Shown here: in pieces, positions 14,801 to 25,783 of the stretch | Layout of the letters: each line of letters opens with the position of its first letter | Numbering within the stretch: the stretch's first letter is position 1 | Source: Chromobotia macracanthus | Taxonomy: Eukaryota > Chordata > Actinopteri > Cypriniformes > Botiidae | DNA length: 64,000 nucleotides | Assembly (NCBI GenBank): GCA_036877525.1 | Contig: JAZGTH010000015.1 | Span: 6,409,001 to 6,473,000 of the forward strand | Direction of reading: 5' to 3' | Made by a program: the position numbers and the translations under genes | The notes under the pieces: model-generated | What the model was told of the DNA's origin: nothing | The model's input: the letters and a program-made list of their open reading frames with translations, nothing else | Databases searched by the model: none

Positions 14801-17800
14801 AAGGTTTCAATATAAACTTTACTCATCAAGTTTACCCAAATTCAGATTATTTTAGCTACAATCTACATTAGTTTTACAACTCCATACTCATTAGTGTATT
14901 TTAACAATTGTCTCATTTGTTTCTATTTCTCCTAAGCAATTTTAGGAGAAACATCTGAGACAAAGTTGATACTGAAATGAAACACAACTGAGATCTCCAT
15001 CAAATCTCCTGAGCTATAAAAGAATAACCTCTGAGAAACCAAAGGTTCCTCTGGGTGTATGTTGTCTGAAATAAAACATTTGCAGGAGACATCTCTCTGG
15101 CACAGAAATGATGTAAAACAAATGCTAGGAATTCTGTTAAGTGAATGGGATTACAATAATTATTTAAAGTGTTTTGGGACTAGCACCAGATAAATTGGAA
15201 GTTAACATGGCATCTCAGAGGGCCTCCATGTAATCCATATCAATACGCTAATTCAAATCCTAAAGGTAGTTAAAAATTACATTTGCTCTCTCTTGATCAG
15301 GTAAGTGCAGTGAAACCATATTTGAAGACATGCGGGAGCCTCCTAAAAAGCCTCTCCATCTGAAGGGTCAGATGAAGTACGTCCCACAGTGGGACTCGCT
15401 CATCTTCCTTGGAACTCCCATGTAAGATCTCACAATCTCACCCATCTTCTACTCTCACCCAACTCTACAGTCTGAGCTAGTGGAAAAGACGGTTTCTGTC
15501 ATATAAATCTGACAACCAAGGCTTCTGTGTTATTGTAATGTTATTTAAAAGCACCATTTCATATTTAACAAATTTTACTGTTTGTTTTATCTGAATTCCA
15601 CTTATAATACTAGTCAAGATTCTTTACCCCTCCAAAAACTATTTTGTTTAGTTTAGAAGTCGTCATTTAGTTTTACAGTACATGACCAATTCCCACCCTT
15701 TCCCTTACAATTTTATGCCCTTACGATTTTATATGAAAATTTTACATGCAGTATTTTATGTTTTTTATTATATGCCCTTTATTTTAACCTTAGCAGTTCA
15801 ACTGGTTTTTGAGAAGAAGCTGTGTTTGTATAAAGATTATAGCTTTAAACCAAGCAGCGCGCCAAGCCAAGTCATTAAAATGTATTGTCTTCCTTGCACA
15901 GTATTGAGACAGTGGAGGACATGATAAAAATGGGCGTTTATGTCAATGATTTAAACCTGCACGACTCAAGCAGAGAGCTCATTCTGGCCGGAACACAGCA
16001 GTCAGCCGAGCTGCAGCTGGCACTTGACCAGGTATGAGTGCAGCCCATCGGGTGTTAACTAACATCTTTTATTTACATGCATTTACATGCAAAGCAGAGC
16101 AACTGTGAGGTCATTGCCATAGAATTCCCTGTGAAATCATAAGCAGTATCTGAATGTGACTATGGTAGAACTTACATGGAAGTGACAGGCTTCTCTCTGG
16201 CTGTGCCACCAACAGGAACAGCAGAAGTATGCACAGCTGCAGGAGATCATTAAAAAACTAGATGAGGAGAAGAAGAGAGGAGACTCCCTACTGTACGCCA
16301 TGATACCCAAAGCAGTGGCAGACAGACTGCGCAAGGGAATAACAGCCCTGGAGACATGTCAGGTACAGACACATGCCAACACACACACACACTTACAAAT
16401 ACACAAAAGCCAACAGCGTTCATGCGTGAACACACATACACATGCACACAACAAACACACACTTCTCTGCCCATGCATTCACAGGTACAGGTACACACCT
16501 TAAAATACAAACTAACACACACAGATGGTACAAGGCAACTACACCGAACTTAATGACTGAAATGTATTTTTAACTTTGTACAGACAAAGTTTGTACAGGG
16601 GTCTCAAACTTCTGGCACCTGTAATAGTTTATTTTTGTTCTGTCCAGCAACTTAAGTAAGCTCACATTATAACGCTAAGGGGCACATGTACAGTATGCTA
16701 ACTGTAACTGTCAGTCTATGCAGGACATACATATACATATATATTATATATACATACATATATATGAATATGCAGTAGAGAAAACCAATAATATGAGTTT
16801 GAGACCCCTGGTATAGACTGACTGTTGGTGTGCTACCATGGTCACCAAGTCACCATGGTCAAAGATCATTTGTCAGCCAAAGAGATATAATGAACAATAA
16901 CAACAAGTTCTGTTCTTGATCTTCAACGTTTCTCCAGGTGTTTCCAGATGTCACCATTCTGTTCAGTGACGTGGTGAAGTTTAACGAGATCTGCATCCAC
17001 ATAACCCCAATGCAGGTGGTGGACATGCTAAATGAGATCTACATCGTCTTTGACACACTCAGTGAGAAGCACAATGTTTATAAGGTGACTAACTAAAGTA
17101 ACTTCAAAAGCTTGTCCACTAACAATTAAAAGTTCTTTAAAAGAGCCCCAATGAATGAGAACCAATGCTCCTCCTTCCTCAGGTGGAAACCATACGAGAT
17201 GCCTACATGGTTGTAGCAGGCGTGCCAAATAAAACCACGTTCCACGCCCATCACATCTGCGACATGGCTCTGGACATGTTGAGCTCCATCGATCACCTGA
17301 AAGACCCATCCACCGGTGACAACATCCAGATTCGCGTGGGTGAGTGTGCCAAGACTAACGCAGCATCATATGATACCATCCAGATAAATAACTGCATTAT
17401 TTCCTTTCATGCATGTGTGCACAGCGCAGGATATGCGTGTAAAAAAATCTATGATCTATGAAATCTCTAAGAAAAGTTCACTACTGACCAATTAATTCCT
17501 GCTCTTCATGCTCAAGCTAAATGCCTTTGGATGTTACAACAGTGATGTTGTGGTGGTCTTCACACAGGCATTCACTCTGGGATGGTGGTGGCAGGGGTGG
17601 TGGGTCTGAAGATGCCAAGATATTGTCTGTTTGGGGACACAGTAAACACAGCTTCACGGATGGAGTCAAATGGCGTGGTGAGCCATTTTACAGTGCTGGA
17701 CTGAGACTAGAAATTAACAGCCTCTCGATTGTTTAGTTTAACAAGTAAAATTCTTGTTCTCTCTTTGTTTGTGACTAGGGCATGCAAATCCACATCAGTC

Positions 17801-19064
17801 AGACCACCAAAGACCACCTGGAGCATGAGCCATATATCATAGAGGAGCGAGGAAAGATTTTTGTTAAGGTACTAGTATCTATTACCATCATTGCTAATAC
17901 CATCCTTTATGACTGACATTAAAGGCAAGATAGGTGATCTTTTTCAGAAACATTTTCTTTTATGCTGGTTGAACGTCTCTTCACATCCTGATAGCAATCA
18001 GTGTATAAATATTAAAAGTGGTATAAATTTACATTTGTTATATGTTCTGTGGAAAGCACAGGACCATAAAATGTTCAACCAATCATTGCATTCGGTTCGA
18101 ATGAAATCAAAGGAATTTCTATTTTCCTGTCAAACTATGTTTTTGCATACTTCTGCACATATTAAAGGATGCGTGGCTTTTGGAAATCGCTCTGAACAGA
18201 GGGTGGGATCTTATGCTTTCAAAACTATGTTGCTATTGCTAGCCTCTTTGAAACTGAGCCCACCCTACCTTTAAGGGGCTTACCAAGATAAATCGAGTAG
18301 TAGTCAGCTGGTCATGTGATCAACATGTCAGCCTCAATAAGTTGACCTGCTCAATGTAATATTAAACAGTTTCTCATAAAAAGCAAAGGTGTAAAATAAC
18401 CTAATCTCTCCCGAATAAGGGTAAAGGTTATATGAAGACGTACTGGCTAAAGGGAAAGAAAGATCTCTCCTTTAAGACTCCAGCAGAACTCAGATACAGC
18501 AATGAGCAGAAGGACTCTGAGGAAAGAAGCTCAAATGGGTATGGAAGAACATTACTTATATATACATTACTATATGCTCTTGGTTTAATGTTCTCTTAAA
18601 GGAACATGATGATAAAAATTTGAAGGTCAACACCTTTAAACCATAAAGCTTCTTCTTTCAAAAAAATCTTCCTTCTTCAATGTGTTTTTTCCTTTCCTAG
18701 TTCCACCTGCACTAACAGCAAACATTCCCAGTCAAATCTAAATACCCCTAATGAGGAGCAGGCTGAAGGAAAGCCCACACCTTCTGACCTGCCCCCTGCC
18801 ACCCTGCCACCACTAGAGGGCGCTCCAGACCCAACTACATTCACCAATGAGTCCCAGGAGAAGGAAAAGGTTAAAAAGACAAAGAACAACAAAGTAGGGA
18901 AAGTGGAAAATACGTCGGGCAATTCTGAGGAGAGCACTCCTCCTGCTGGGGGTCCTGAGAATGCAGCTCCAGAGCTAAACAACAAAAAGCACAGTTTCAG
19001 AAGTCAATACTCACGATTACCAGCCAATCTCCCCCTGCGAAGCACAGCCTGCAGCCTGCTGTGA
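11848..19064 (+). CDS. Atypical soluble guanylate cyclase, Gyc88E type (H-NOX haem sensor plus class III cyclase), 16 exons
   Basis: Predicted to bind a gas (O2 or NO) at haem and convert GTP to cGMP. Coding exons: 11848-11975, 12097-12229, 12349-12523, 13073-13164, 13268-13525, 14049-14190, 14381-14506, 15301-15421, 15902-16031, 16216-16362, 16938-17084, 17183-17339, 17568-17677, 17779-17868, 18420-18538, 18701-19064. All join in phase to give 812 residues. H-NOX (1-180) has the proximal His104 in LDNLHEYF and the Y133-S135-R137 haem-propionate motif. A second sensor domain (about 260-410) follows, then a charged helix (about 412-470) and the cyclase domain (about 484-655). Metal Asp495 and Asp539, guanine-selecting Glu535 and Cys605, and Asn612 and Arg616 are kept. 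The usual glycines of FSDVVGFT and TIGDAY are Lys498 and Arg538. The start MYG is the family start. Overall resemblance is to insect Gyc88E rather than mammalian alpha1, beta1 or beta2. The tail is polar and ends CSLL, a CaaX-like box. A 5' untranslated exon may begin at 11798 after TCTGCAG. Confidence 0.9.
12687..12880. mobile_element. TTAA-flanked MITE inside cyclase intron 3
   Basis: TTAAGGGATAGTTCACCC at the left is mirrored by GGGTGAATCCCTTAA at the right, with TTAA on both sides and about 194 bp in all. The TTAA target is that of piggyBac-type transposons, and the family is very abundant in cyprinid genomes. It is a non-coding passenger in the intron between coding exons 3 and 4. Confidence 0.75.
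13618..13927. mobile_element. MITE-like element, ACCCAGCTAACA family, copy 4, in cyclase intron 5
   Basis: It begins CCCAGCTAACAGGAAC and carries CTTGCAGTAACATTAGTAG, TTAGTGGAACGTTTTATAAA and ATTTTGAATGTTCCTAGAGC in the order seen in the 3.0 kb copy. The right terminus is lost. It sits between the exon ending at 13525 and the one starting at 14049. The bases just before it (ACCAGCCTAGACCAGCAC) belong to another small CCAGC-rich cyprinid repeat, also seen at 19.19-19.33 kb. Confidence 0.6.
14526..15070. repeat. Interspersed repeat rich in GAGATCTC/TCTCAG motifs, in cyclase intron 7
   Basis: The segment alternates motifs such as GAGATCTC, TCTCAGTTGTT, AGGAGAAAC and CAACTGAGATCTCC in both orientations, as if built from an old inverted-repeat element. 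A shorter related piece occurs at about 23155-23260 (AAACAACTGAGATTATTGAG, then GAGATCTCATTTG). No coding signal is present. Confidence 0.45.
17905..18410. repeat. Interspersed repeat in cyclase intron 14, related in inverted orientation to 23.27-23.56 kb
   Basis: CACATCCTGATAGCAATCA, GCTGGTTGAA and GGACCATAAAATGTTCAACC here correspond to the reverse complement of TGATTGCTATCAGGATGTGA, TTCAACCAGC and GATGAACATTTTATGGTCC in the 23 kb segment. The last part (GTCATGTGATCAACATG, then TTGACCTGC and AAACAG) also resembles 5.96-6.03 kb (GTCATGTGATCTTAACATGG). It has no frame of its own. Confidence 0.55.
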
Positions 19065-20330
19065 GAATCCAGGATAGACTGATGTAATGATTTATTACAA
19101 TTTAACAATTGGCCTCCATTGGTTCAAATGTTTCCAATTTGTGTTACAACAAAACCAAGCTTAAGATGGAAGCTGTGCTTTGGAACCTGATAGCTGGTTT
19201 CTAGCTGGTCTAAAGTGGTGGACCAGCAATCATGTTTACAAAAAAAGCAGAAAAAAGTATGACCAGCTGGTAGCTGCACTGTTGCTGGTCCAAACTGGAC
19301 TAGCAGATTAGACCAGATAAAGACCAGCCACTGTGTTCCAAAAAATAGCTAAGAGCATCAGATGGATTTTCCAACATAGATCAGACGCATCTACTTTTGA
19401 TAATCAGATCAGTTCTAGAATGATCATACAACTGCATTCAGCAAATTCTGAAACTCAGAATGAGTAAATCTGAAGAAACAATCTGACTGGAACATAAACC
19501 CAACAGTTTTGAGTACAGATTTCTCTCAAATCTGCCAAAAACACTTGGCTTTAGTGGCCTAGTTTGAGAGGTAAATTGCATGATATTTCTGGCACACAGT
19601 TTGACATTTCAGTCTGAAAGTAAATAAACCTGACTGATAATATTTGCTGCTGGAAAACATGTTTGTCCTCTTATTTGAGTACAGAGCAGGACATGATTTG
19701 ACATCTTTATCAAAAATCATCAGTGGCTCTCAATAAGTATTGGGACTGTAAAGGCAAAATTTCTGTTTGCTGAGGAGTCAACAAATCTTTTATGATTAAA
19801 AGCTGAATATGAGACGAATGTCACATTTTTGGACATTTTCAATGCTTTTCTGTCAGTCAGCTCCCTCGTCTTTATTGCAAGACTCAGACTGCAGAAGCAA
19901 TGGACAAAACTGATACTACACATTCCCTGCTTTTAATGTGTGAACAAATAATGCAACAGGACACAGCTGATCACTTACAAACACAATTTTGAGCCAATTG
20001 TCCCAATACTTATGCTCACATTAGACAGAGATATGAAACTCTACTGTTCTTATAAATTTGTAAAGCATTTATGTGTTGAAACGGCCAAATAACAAAATGT
20101 GACATTCTGCACTTTTGCGTAATATTCATTTTTTAAGCATAAAAGATATGTTGACCCACAGCAAACAAAGCATTTTTTTCCTTTACTTTTCCAATACTTA
20201 CTGAGGGCACTGTATGTCCATACAAATGTAATTCTGTATAAAAACCAAACGAACTGGCTGCCACTTCCTCTTTCATGAATAACTGTCTCTAAATGTGTTC
20301 ATAATAAACATATGTGCCATGTTACAATTA
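19065..20330 (+). other. Probable 3' untranslated region of the cyclase gene
   Basis: The stretch follows the TGA at 19062-19064 without another gene. AATAAA-type poly(A) signals occur near 19622 and 20303. Part of it is a CCAGC-rich cyprinid repeat (19190-19330), and 19721-20212 is a Tc1-type element. If the later signal is used, the transposon is transcribed as part of the 3' end. Confidence 0.45.
19721..20212. mobile_element. Tc1/mariner-type non-autonomous element
   Basis: The left end CAGTGGCTCTCAATAAGTATTGG and the right end CCAATACTTACTGAGGGCACTG are near inverted copies, with TA directly after the right end. At about 490 bp it is far too short for a Tc1 transposase, and its short frames show no transposase motif. 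It lies in the likely 3' UTR of the cyclase gene. Confidence 0.75.
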
Positions 20331-22050
20331 ATCTGTATTGAGTATATTAGTATATTTGCATGTACAGTTTTAATCCAGAATTTCAGTTTTACACATGACC
20401 ATGTCCTTAATCCCTGTATTCATTCAATTACTGTATTTATTAAATGTTAAATGTAATTTACATTCTGTAAATTTGTGTGTTTACATTATACTTTTGTATT
20501 TACTGTAAGAGCATTGCATTGCTGTAGTAACAGAAAACACATCTGATAAACTGCATCAAATGTACATCATAAAGTGCATCAAATAAAACATAAAATCAAT
20601 AAAAACAAAACAACGCAAACATATGCACATCAAAACGGCATTTGACTACATTGAAAAAGATCTGCATACACAGTAAACACAGATATACACCACCCACAAA
20701 TACGAACATGTAAACACACAGAGATACAAGATAAACCAGGAAGCAGACACCAGTATGACTGCTTTTGTGCAATCCAAGGCCATCGACTTCAAATTAATTC
20801 ATTATTACTTCTGCTTAGAGACACAAATCATTTAAACAATTAGCAATCAAAAACACAAAAGTAATGATATAATAAATGCAACACAAATCTAGAAATATGC
20901 TTCATTCCATGTACATATTCACATTTTCCTGATTGTCCAGAAGTATATTAAATTCAATCAAAGCTTTTTAGCTTTTAAGACTTAATGTTTTTTGCTTCGT
21001 CTCTGAAACACTTGTATACATACAACATGTCAGATATCATTCAGTGATAAAGAGGAAGTCATCAGGAAACCACTTAAACTACACTTCCTGTCGGTTGCCT
21101 TGGAGATGAGCTTAATTTTTTACTTTAGAATAAGTTCAGCTGAGGTCAGGATTTAACCAATTGTACAGCCTGTAAACAGTTTTTATTCTGGGAGTCAAGC
21201 CACATGCATAGATTCCTTTTGTAGTCCATATGCATTAGTGCATACACCCAGATGGTTTCCATTCAGATAACAGACAGATAAGCGGCCATATTTAGTAAGG
21301 ACAATTAGGTCCCATTACAAATGAACAGACATTAGACCAAAGGGCGAGTTTCTATCACAAAGCACCAATTCATTGCACAGCAATTTCTAATTTTAGTTAC
21401 TAAACAATAACATATGTTTACACTAGAAAGGGACAAACAAAATGCTCTTACATTACCACCCAGCTTTCCAAACATGCCGGCACTTTTGCATGCAGTGAAA
21501 TGGCTTGTTTGTCAAGTGTTTGTTTTTTAGGCCACTAAAATTAAATGAAATATATAGACAATCACCAAAATGTCCCGAATCATGTTTATTTGCATAAAAT
21601 CGATGACATTTACGAGTGTTTTTTATAGGTAAACAAATAACTGTCCATACTAGTCCTGGTCATGCAAAGCAGTAGTAGTATTCCACTGAAAGTAAACCCA
21701 TGGATGAGGACAATGGAGACAGTCATCACAAAACACATATAACAGCAAACAAAACGCTGTCATTTAATCCATCTGATGGAGACGGGACCACACCTGCAGT
21801 GGATCGCTTACATATTTTTTTAAACTTATAGAATTATGATGCCATGGGGGGGTAAAAAAATAAGAGAGCAGTGATGACACCAGTGTAGCTGCTGGATACC
21901 AGATCTACTGATCACAAAGAAGCTAATACCTCCCCTTTCACTGGGCTGCATCCAGGATTACTGCTAAATTCTTTACAAGAGTTGCTCTTGTTAGGGCAAG
22001 CAAAGACACCATGTCAGCAGCTAACATACTGACAGGGTGGAGAGACTGAA

Positions 22051-22091
<41 letters not shown>

Positions 22092-22139
22092 CTCAGGGGT
22101 GTGTCTTATACATTCAGTTCCTCAAGGAAGTACAAGTCA
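20331..22139. other. Intergenic region between cyclase and tnfaip8l2
   Basis: AT-rich sequence with no exon I can support. It ends with a GA microsatellite at about 22053-22090, which lies just upstream of the presumed tnfaip8l2 first exon and therefore probably near its promoter. Confidence 0.5.
22053..22090. repeat. GA microsatellite near the tnfaip8l2 promoter
   Basis: An uninterrupted GA run of about 38 bp, some 50 bp or more upstream of the presumed non-coding first exon. Confidence 0.9.
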
Positions 22140-22318
22140 AATTATCTTATTACTGTGGTGTGAGCACAAGACAGAGTTTGTGTAGATGACTTGGTTTTAT
22201 TTGACCTGTCTGAGGAGATTATTTTATCATCAAGAACTGGATTTTAACCACCTGATCAGAGCGCAGACGGAGGACAGACTTTGAAAAGCACAAGGAGGGA
22301 GAACAAGAGAAAAGTCAG
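22140..22318 (+). other. Candidate 5' untranslated exon of tnfaip8l2
   Basis: The sequence ends AAAAGTCAG|GTGAGT, a very good splice donor at 22318/22319, and has no convincing long frame. Members of this family commonly have a non-coding first exon, and the next good acceptor feeding the ATG is CCTCATAAG at 25781. The 5' limit given here is approximate. Confidence 0.4.
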
Positions 22319-23269
22319 GTGAGTTCTCTGGCGCTCTTCTCCATCATCACAGTGAGAAAACTGTGATCATTTAGACATGAGTACAGAAAAAGATGGCATT
22401 ACTATTTGTGATTAAAATCTTGGAAAACTGTTACAGTGAATGTTGAAATCGACTTATTACAACACCAAGAGAGTATGTAATATTTACAGATGTGCTTCGG
22501 TTGTGGGTATCTGCCTAAAATACATGGAGGTTTTCTGGACAACAATTTCAGGTTGAAACCTGTTCTTGCTATTCAACCACTCCCATAAATGTGCAAAACA
22601 CAGGGAAAATTTATGTTTCATTCAGGTGGACCTGTCATAAAATACTGTCCAAACAGATGCCAGTAATCTGAAGAAAGCACACCTTCCAGTTAAAGTTGGG
22701 ATGATTCTACTGAAGCAAACAGTGCGATGCCATCATAACTCAGTTAAACTTCTAAACATTGATCTAGTTAGAGGTCTCAGCAAATTTACAGTAACAGTTT
22801 GTTGGCCTTTTTATAGCAGCAAGTGTCAGGAGAGATTAGCTGGTGTGCGTTAACTGAAATAATTCTATGTAAAAGTTGTGCCAGAGTTTCACTTCCTTCA
22901 CGATCAGTTATGCGCATGGTCTGGTTGCCTTACAAAAACTACTGCTGAGTGAGTGTCTTTCAAAATTAATACGAGACAACACATACACACACATACAAAG
23001 CATGTCAGTAAATTATGAAAGGGCCGGGCAGCATTGTGTAATAAGGGATGTTTTGCACAATCTGTGACATCATTACACACTCAGATCTTGCGATTCAGGT
23101 GCTGGGACAGAGGTTTAGTAATGATTTTCGGGAATTACTGGAGATTTAAGCAAAAGTCTTCATTTGATCTCCATCTAATCTCACTGCAGTCTAGAAGAAA
23201 CAACTGAGATTATTGAGATCAACAATACCGAGATCTCATTTGTGACTTTTCTTTCGTACAGGCTGCTTC

Positions 23270-23560
23270 TCTTAAAGGTAGAATTTGACTAGTAGTAGGA
23301 CATCCTATCATTACATTGGGACAGAACAAAATGATTGGATGAACATTTTATGGTCCTGCGCCAATAACAGAAGATGTAAACATACTACTTAAATATTATT
23401 TAGTTTAATATTTAGATGTAATTTAGACCACTTTACTTAGTGATTGCTATCAGGATGTGAAGGGACTTTCAACCAGCACAACAAGAATCGCCTACATTGC
23501 ATTTAATTAAAAAGCACAACTAGCCTTTAGCTAAACAAGCTTCTCGCCCGTACATTTATA
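23270..23560. repeat. Interspersed repeat, inverted partner of 17.9-18.3 kb
   Basis: It shares ACATTTTATGGTCCTG, GATTGCTATCAGGATGTGA and TTTCAACCAGCA with the reverse complement of the cyclase intron 14 repeat. It lies in the presumed large first intron of tnfaip8l2. I see no terminal inverted repeats or frame. Confidence 0.5.
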
Positions 23561-23803
23561 AAACTGGACTTTCCATACTTTCCTTTTGTTACAAAGTCAG
23601 GTTTGTACCCTCTGAATAAAAACCCCACCACGTGGGCTGCTACTTACAAGCTAAAGTCCAATGTCACTTTAAAGCAGGTTTTGACCTGTCTTTATATGCT
23701 GCTGCCAGTGGGGTTTGTACTGTGACTTGCTGCTTTAGAATGACAGGGTGACTTCTGTGGGCCTCTGAAATGATTCCTAACATCCTACAAATCCCCTGGG
23801 CTT

Positions 23804-23808
<5 letters not shown>

Positions 23809-23850
<42 letters not shown>
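23809..23850. repeat. CA microsatellite
   Basis: About 20 uninterrupted CA units in the presumed first intron of tnfaip8l2. Confidence 0.9.
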
Positions 23851-23853
<3 letters not shown>

Positions 23854-25783
23854 CTCAGCCCCAGGCTGTACTAAAGTTATCTATGGAATGCTAAATATTT
23901 ACCTTGTCTCTGACAAACTTTTCAATCAGAAGAGTGGATACAGGCGGCGATTTCAACTCACTGTAAATGCAAATTATTCAATCAGGAGACTGAGAAGATA
24001 TGAACTAATGAATTTGCTAGGCTTCAAATTGCCTTAGATTCTTTAGCTAGGACTAAAAAACAATCTTAATCTGCAGTCAGGTATGACTAAACTGGATGTA
24101 GGCCTCACAAATCCATGAACATCTAACATTTACAGGTGTATCTGAATACTATTTAATACAATTAATAAAAGTCACTGTGATTTGCCATTCTAAAAACCAT
24201 TTCACTTCTTCTGAAAAAATATTTTCATAGGAAACAGATAAAAATAAGATTTTAAAAAATGTTAAGCGGGATTTGATTTAATACATATGGAATAGATTGG
24301 ATGGTGAAGAGTGAACATTACATACTAATGGAACTAGACCAAAATCAAGTTTACTAAAAACAATGGCTCAATAGCCATTTGGCTTTTAGTTTACAATAGC
24401 CTGCAAGGCCTAAATGACATCAGCGGAATAGAAATGTTGTTTCAGAGGATGTCGGCACAGCAATTACTCAAACAACAGACATCTATCCATTTCACTGTAA
24501 TAGGGGCTAAAACAACAGATTAAATAGGATTAAATTCTTACCTAATTAAAATTTAATTAGGTTGATTCTCCATAAAACAGAATAGGATTAAAAACATAAC
24601 ATAGCGGATGGTCGCCCAGAGATTTGACATCACTTTTGGCATGTCCTGGTTCTTTAAATGAACACTGTGCAGATCATTTGGATTTGATACAGAACTGCAA
24701 ACAAAAAATATCAACATTTCTAGGTACATTAGTCTGTAGCTCATAGTTTTGAATAAACGCAATAAGAGAAGCAAAATGTGCAATATGTAGTCCATAGACC
24801 ACACAAAATGAAACACACCAAAGAACGGAATATTTTCTTCACATATAGATTCCTCTATCTCGATACAATCTTTCAAATTCAAGTAGGAACTTGTGAGTAC
24901 TATGCAATGATCCTCTCGTCCTATGCTTGTCTTTGCATGTTTTCTTGACTACACAAACAGTAAAGCACTCTTAATCTATGATGTTGGTTTATCACCATCA
25001 TAAATGTGCATGCAAATTATATTTTCAACATTATGATTTATACAAATGATACATTTCATTACCTACAAACCCAACAAACCTCATAATGAAACAAGTATAT
25101 ATGCCCACAGATATGGGCACAGATGCCCATTTGTCATTGTGTCGGTAATTATGAATGTTTAATGCTGGAGATGATGACACGTCATAGGACTCTTGAGAAA
25201 AATTAGTGGTGTTTATGTGATGCGTGAGTAATGATAAAGTCCTAAATGGCAAGAACTTCCCCTGGTGGGTAAGGTGTTGAAGTCTATGGGACGTCCCTAT
25301 GGTGGGACTCTAAACTGGACAATCCACAGTAGTAAACAAAACAGAAATGACAATATCTAGGAAAACACAATCATAGGAATACTTTTAAATGCCCTTCCTC
25401 TGTCTTACACGCATCAAGCAACAACACCTATTCTTGTGGCAATTCTTCTAGCATCCCTTCACTTAACTAGTCTGGCATTTTCCTTATAATAGCCAATTTA
25501 TTTATTAACTAATTCTCTGTCAAAATCTTCGTAGAAGAAGAAAGAAGTAGTCCACCAAGGATTAAAACTCCCCTAACTGGACCAATTTGGACTAAAAAAA
25601 TAAATACAAAGAAATCTTTTTAATCATAGCCTGTTAAATCGTGTTTTAAGCAGGTTTAAATGTATTTAAAGCTATACAGTAAAGTTATGAGCCAGAGGTA
25701 GGCAGAGATAAAACCCATCAAATATAAACAATGCAGAAATATTAGAGTCTTGACTTACTTGATTCCCTCTTTCCTCATAAGAT

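Noticed and set aside
11848..19064. Annotation as gucy1b1 or gucy1b2
   Set aside because: The N-terminal and HNOBA sequence match Gyc88E-type atypical cyclases better. Glu, Cys and both metal Asp residues occur together in one subunit, unlike beta1.
24545..24566. Small palindrome CCTAATTAAA...TTTAATTAGG
   Set aside because: Ten-base AT-rich arms are expected by chance at this base composition.
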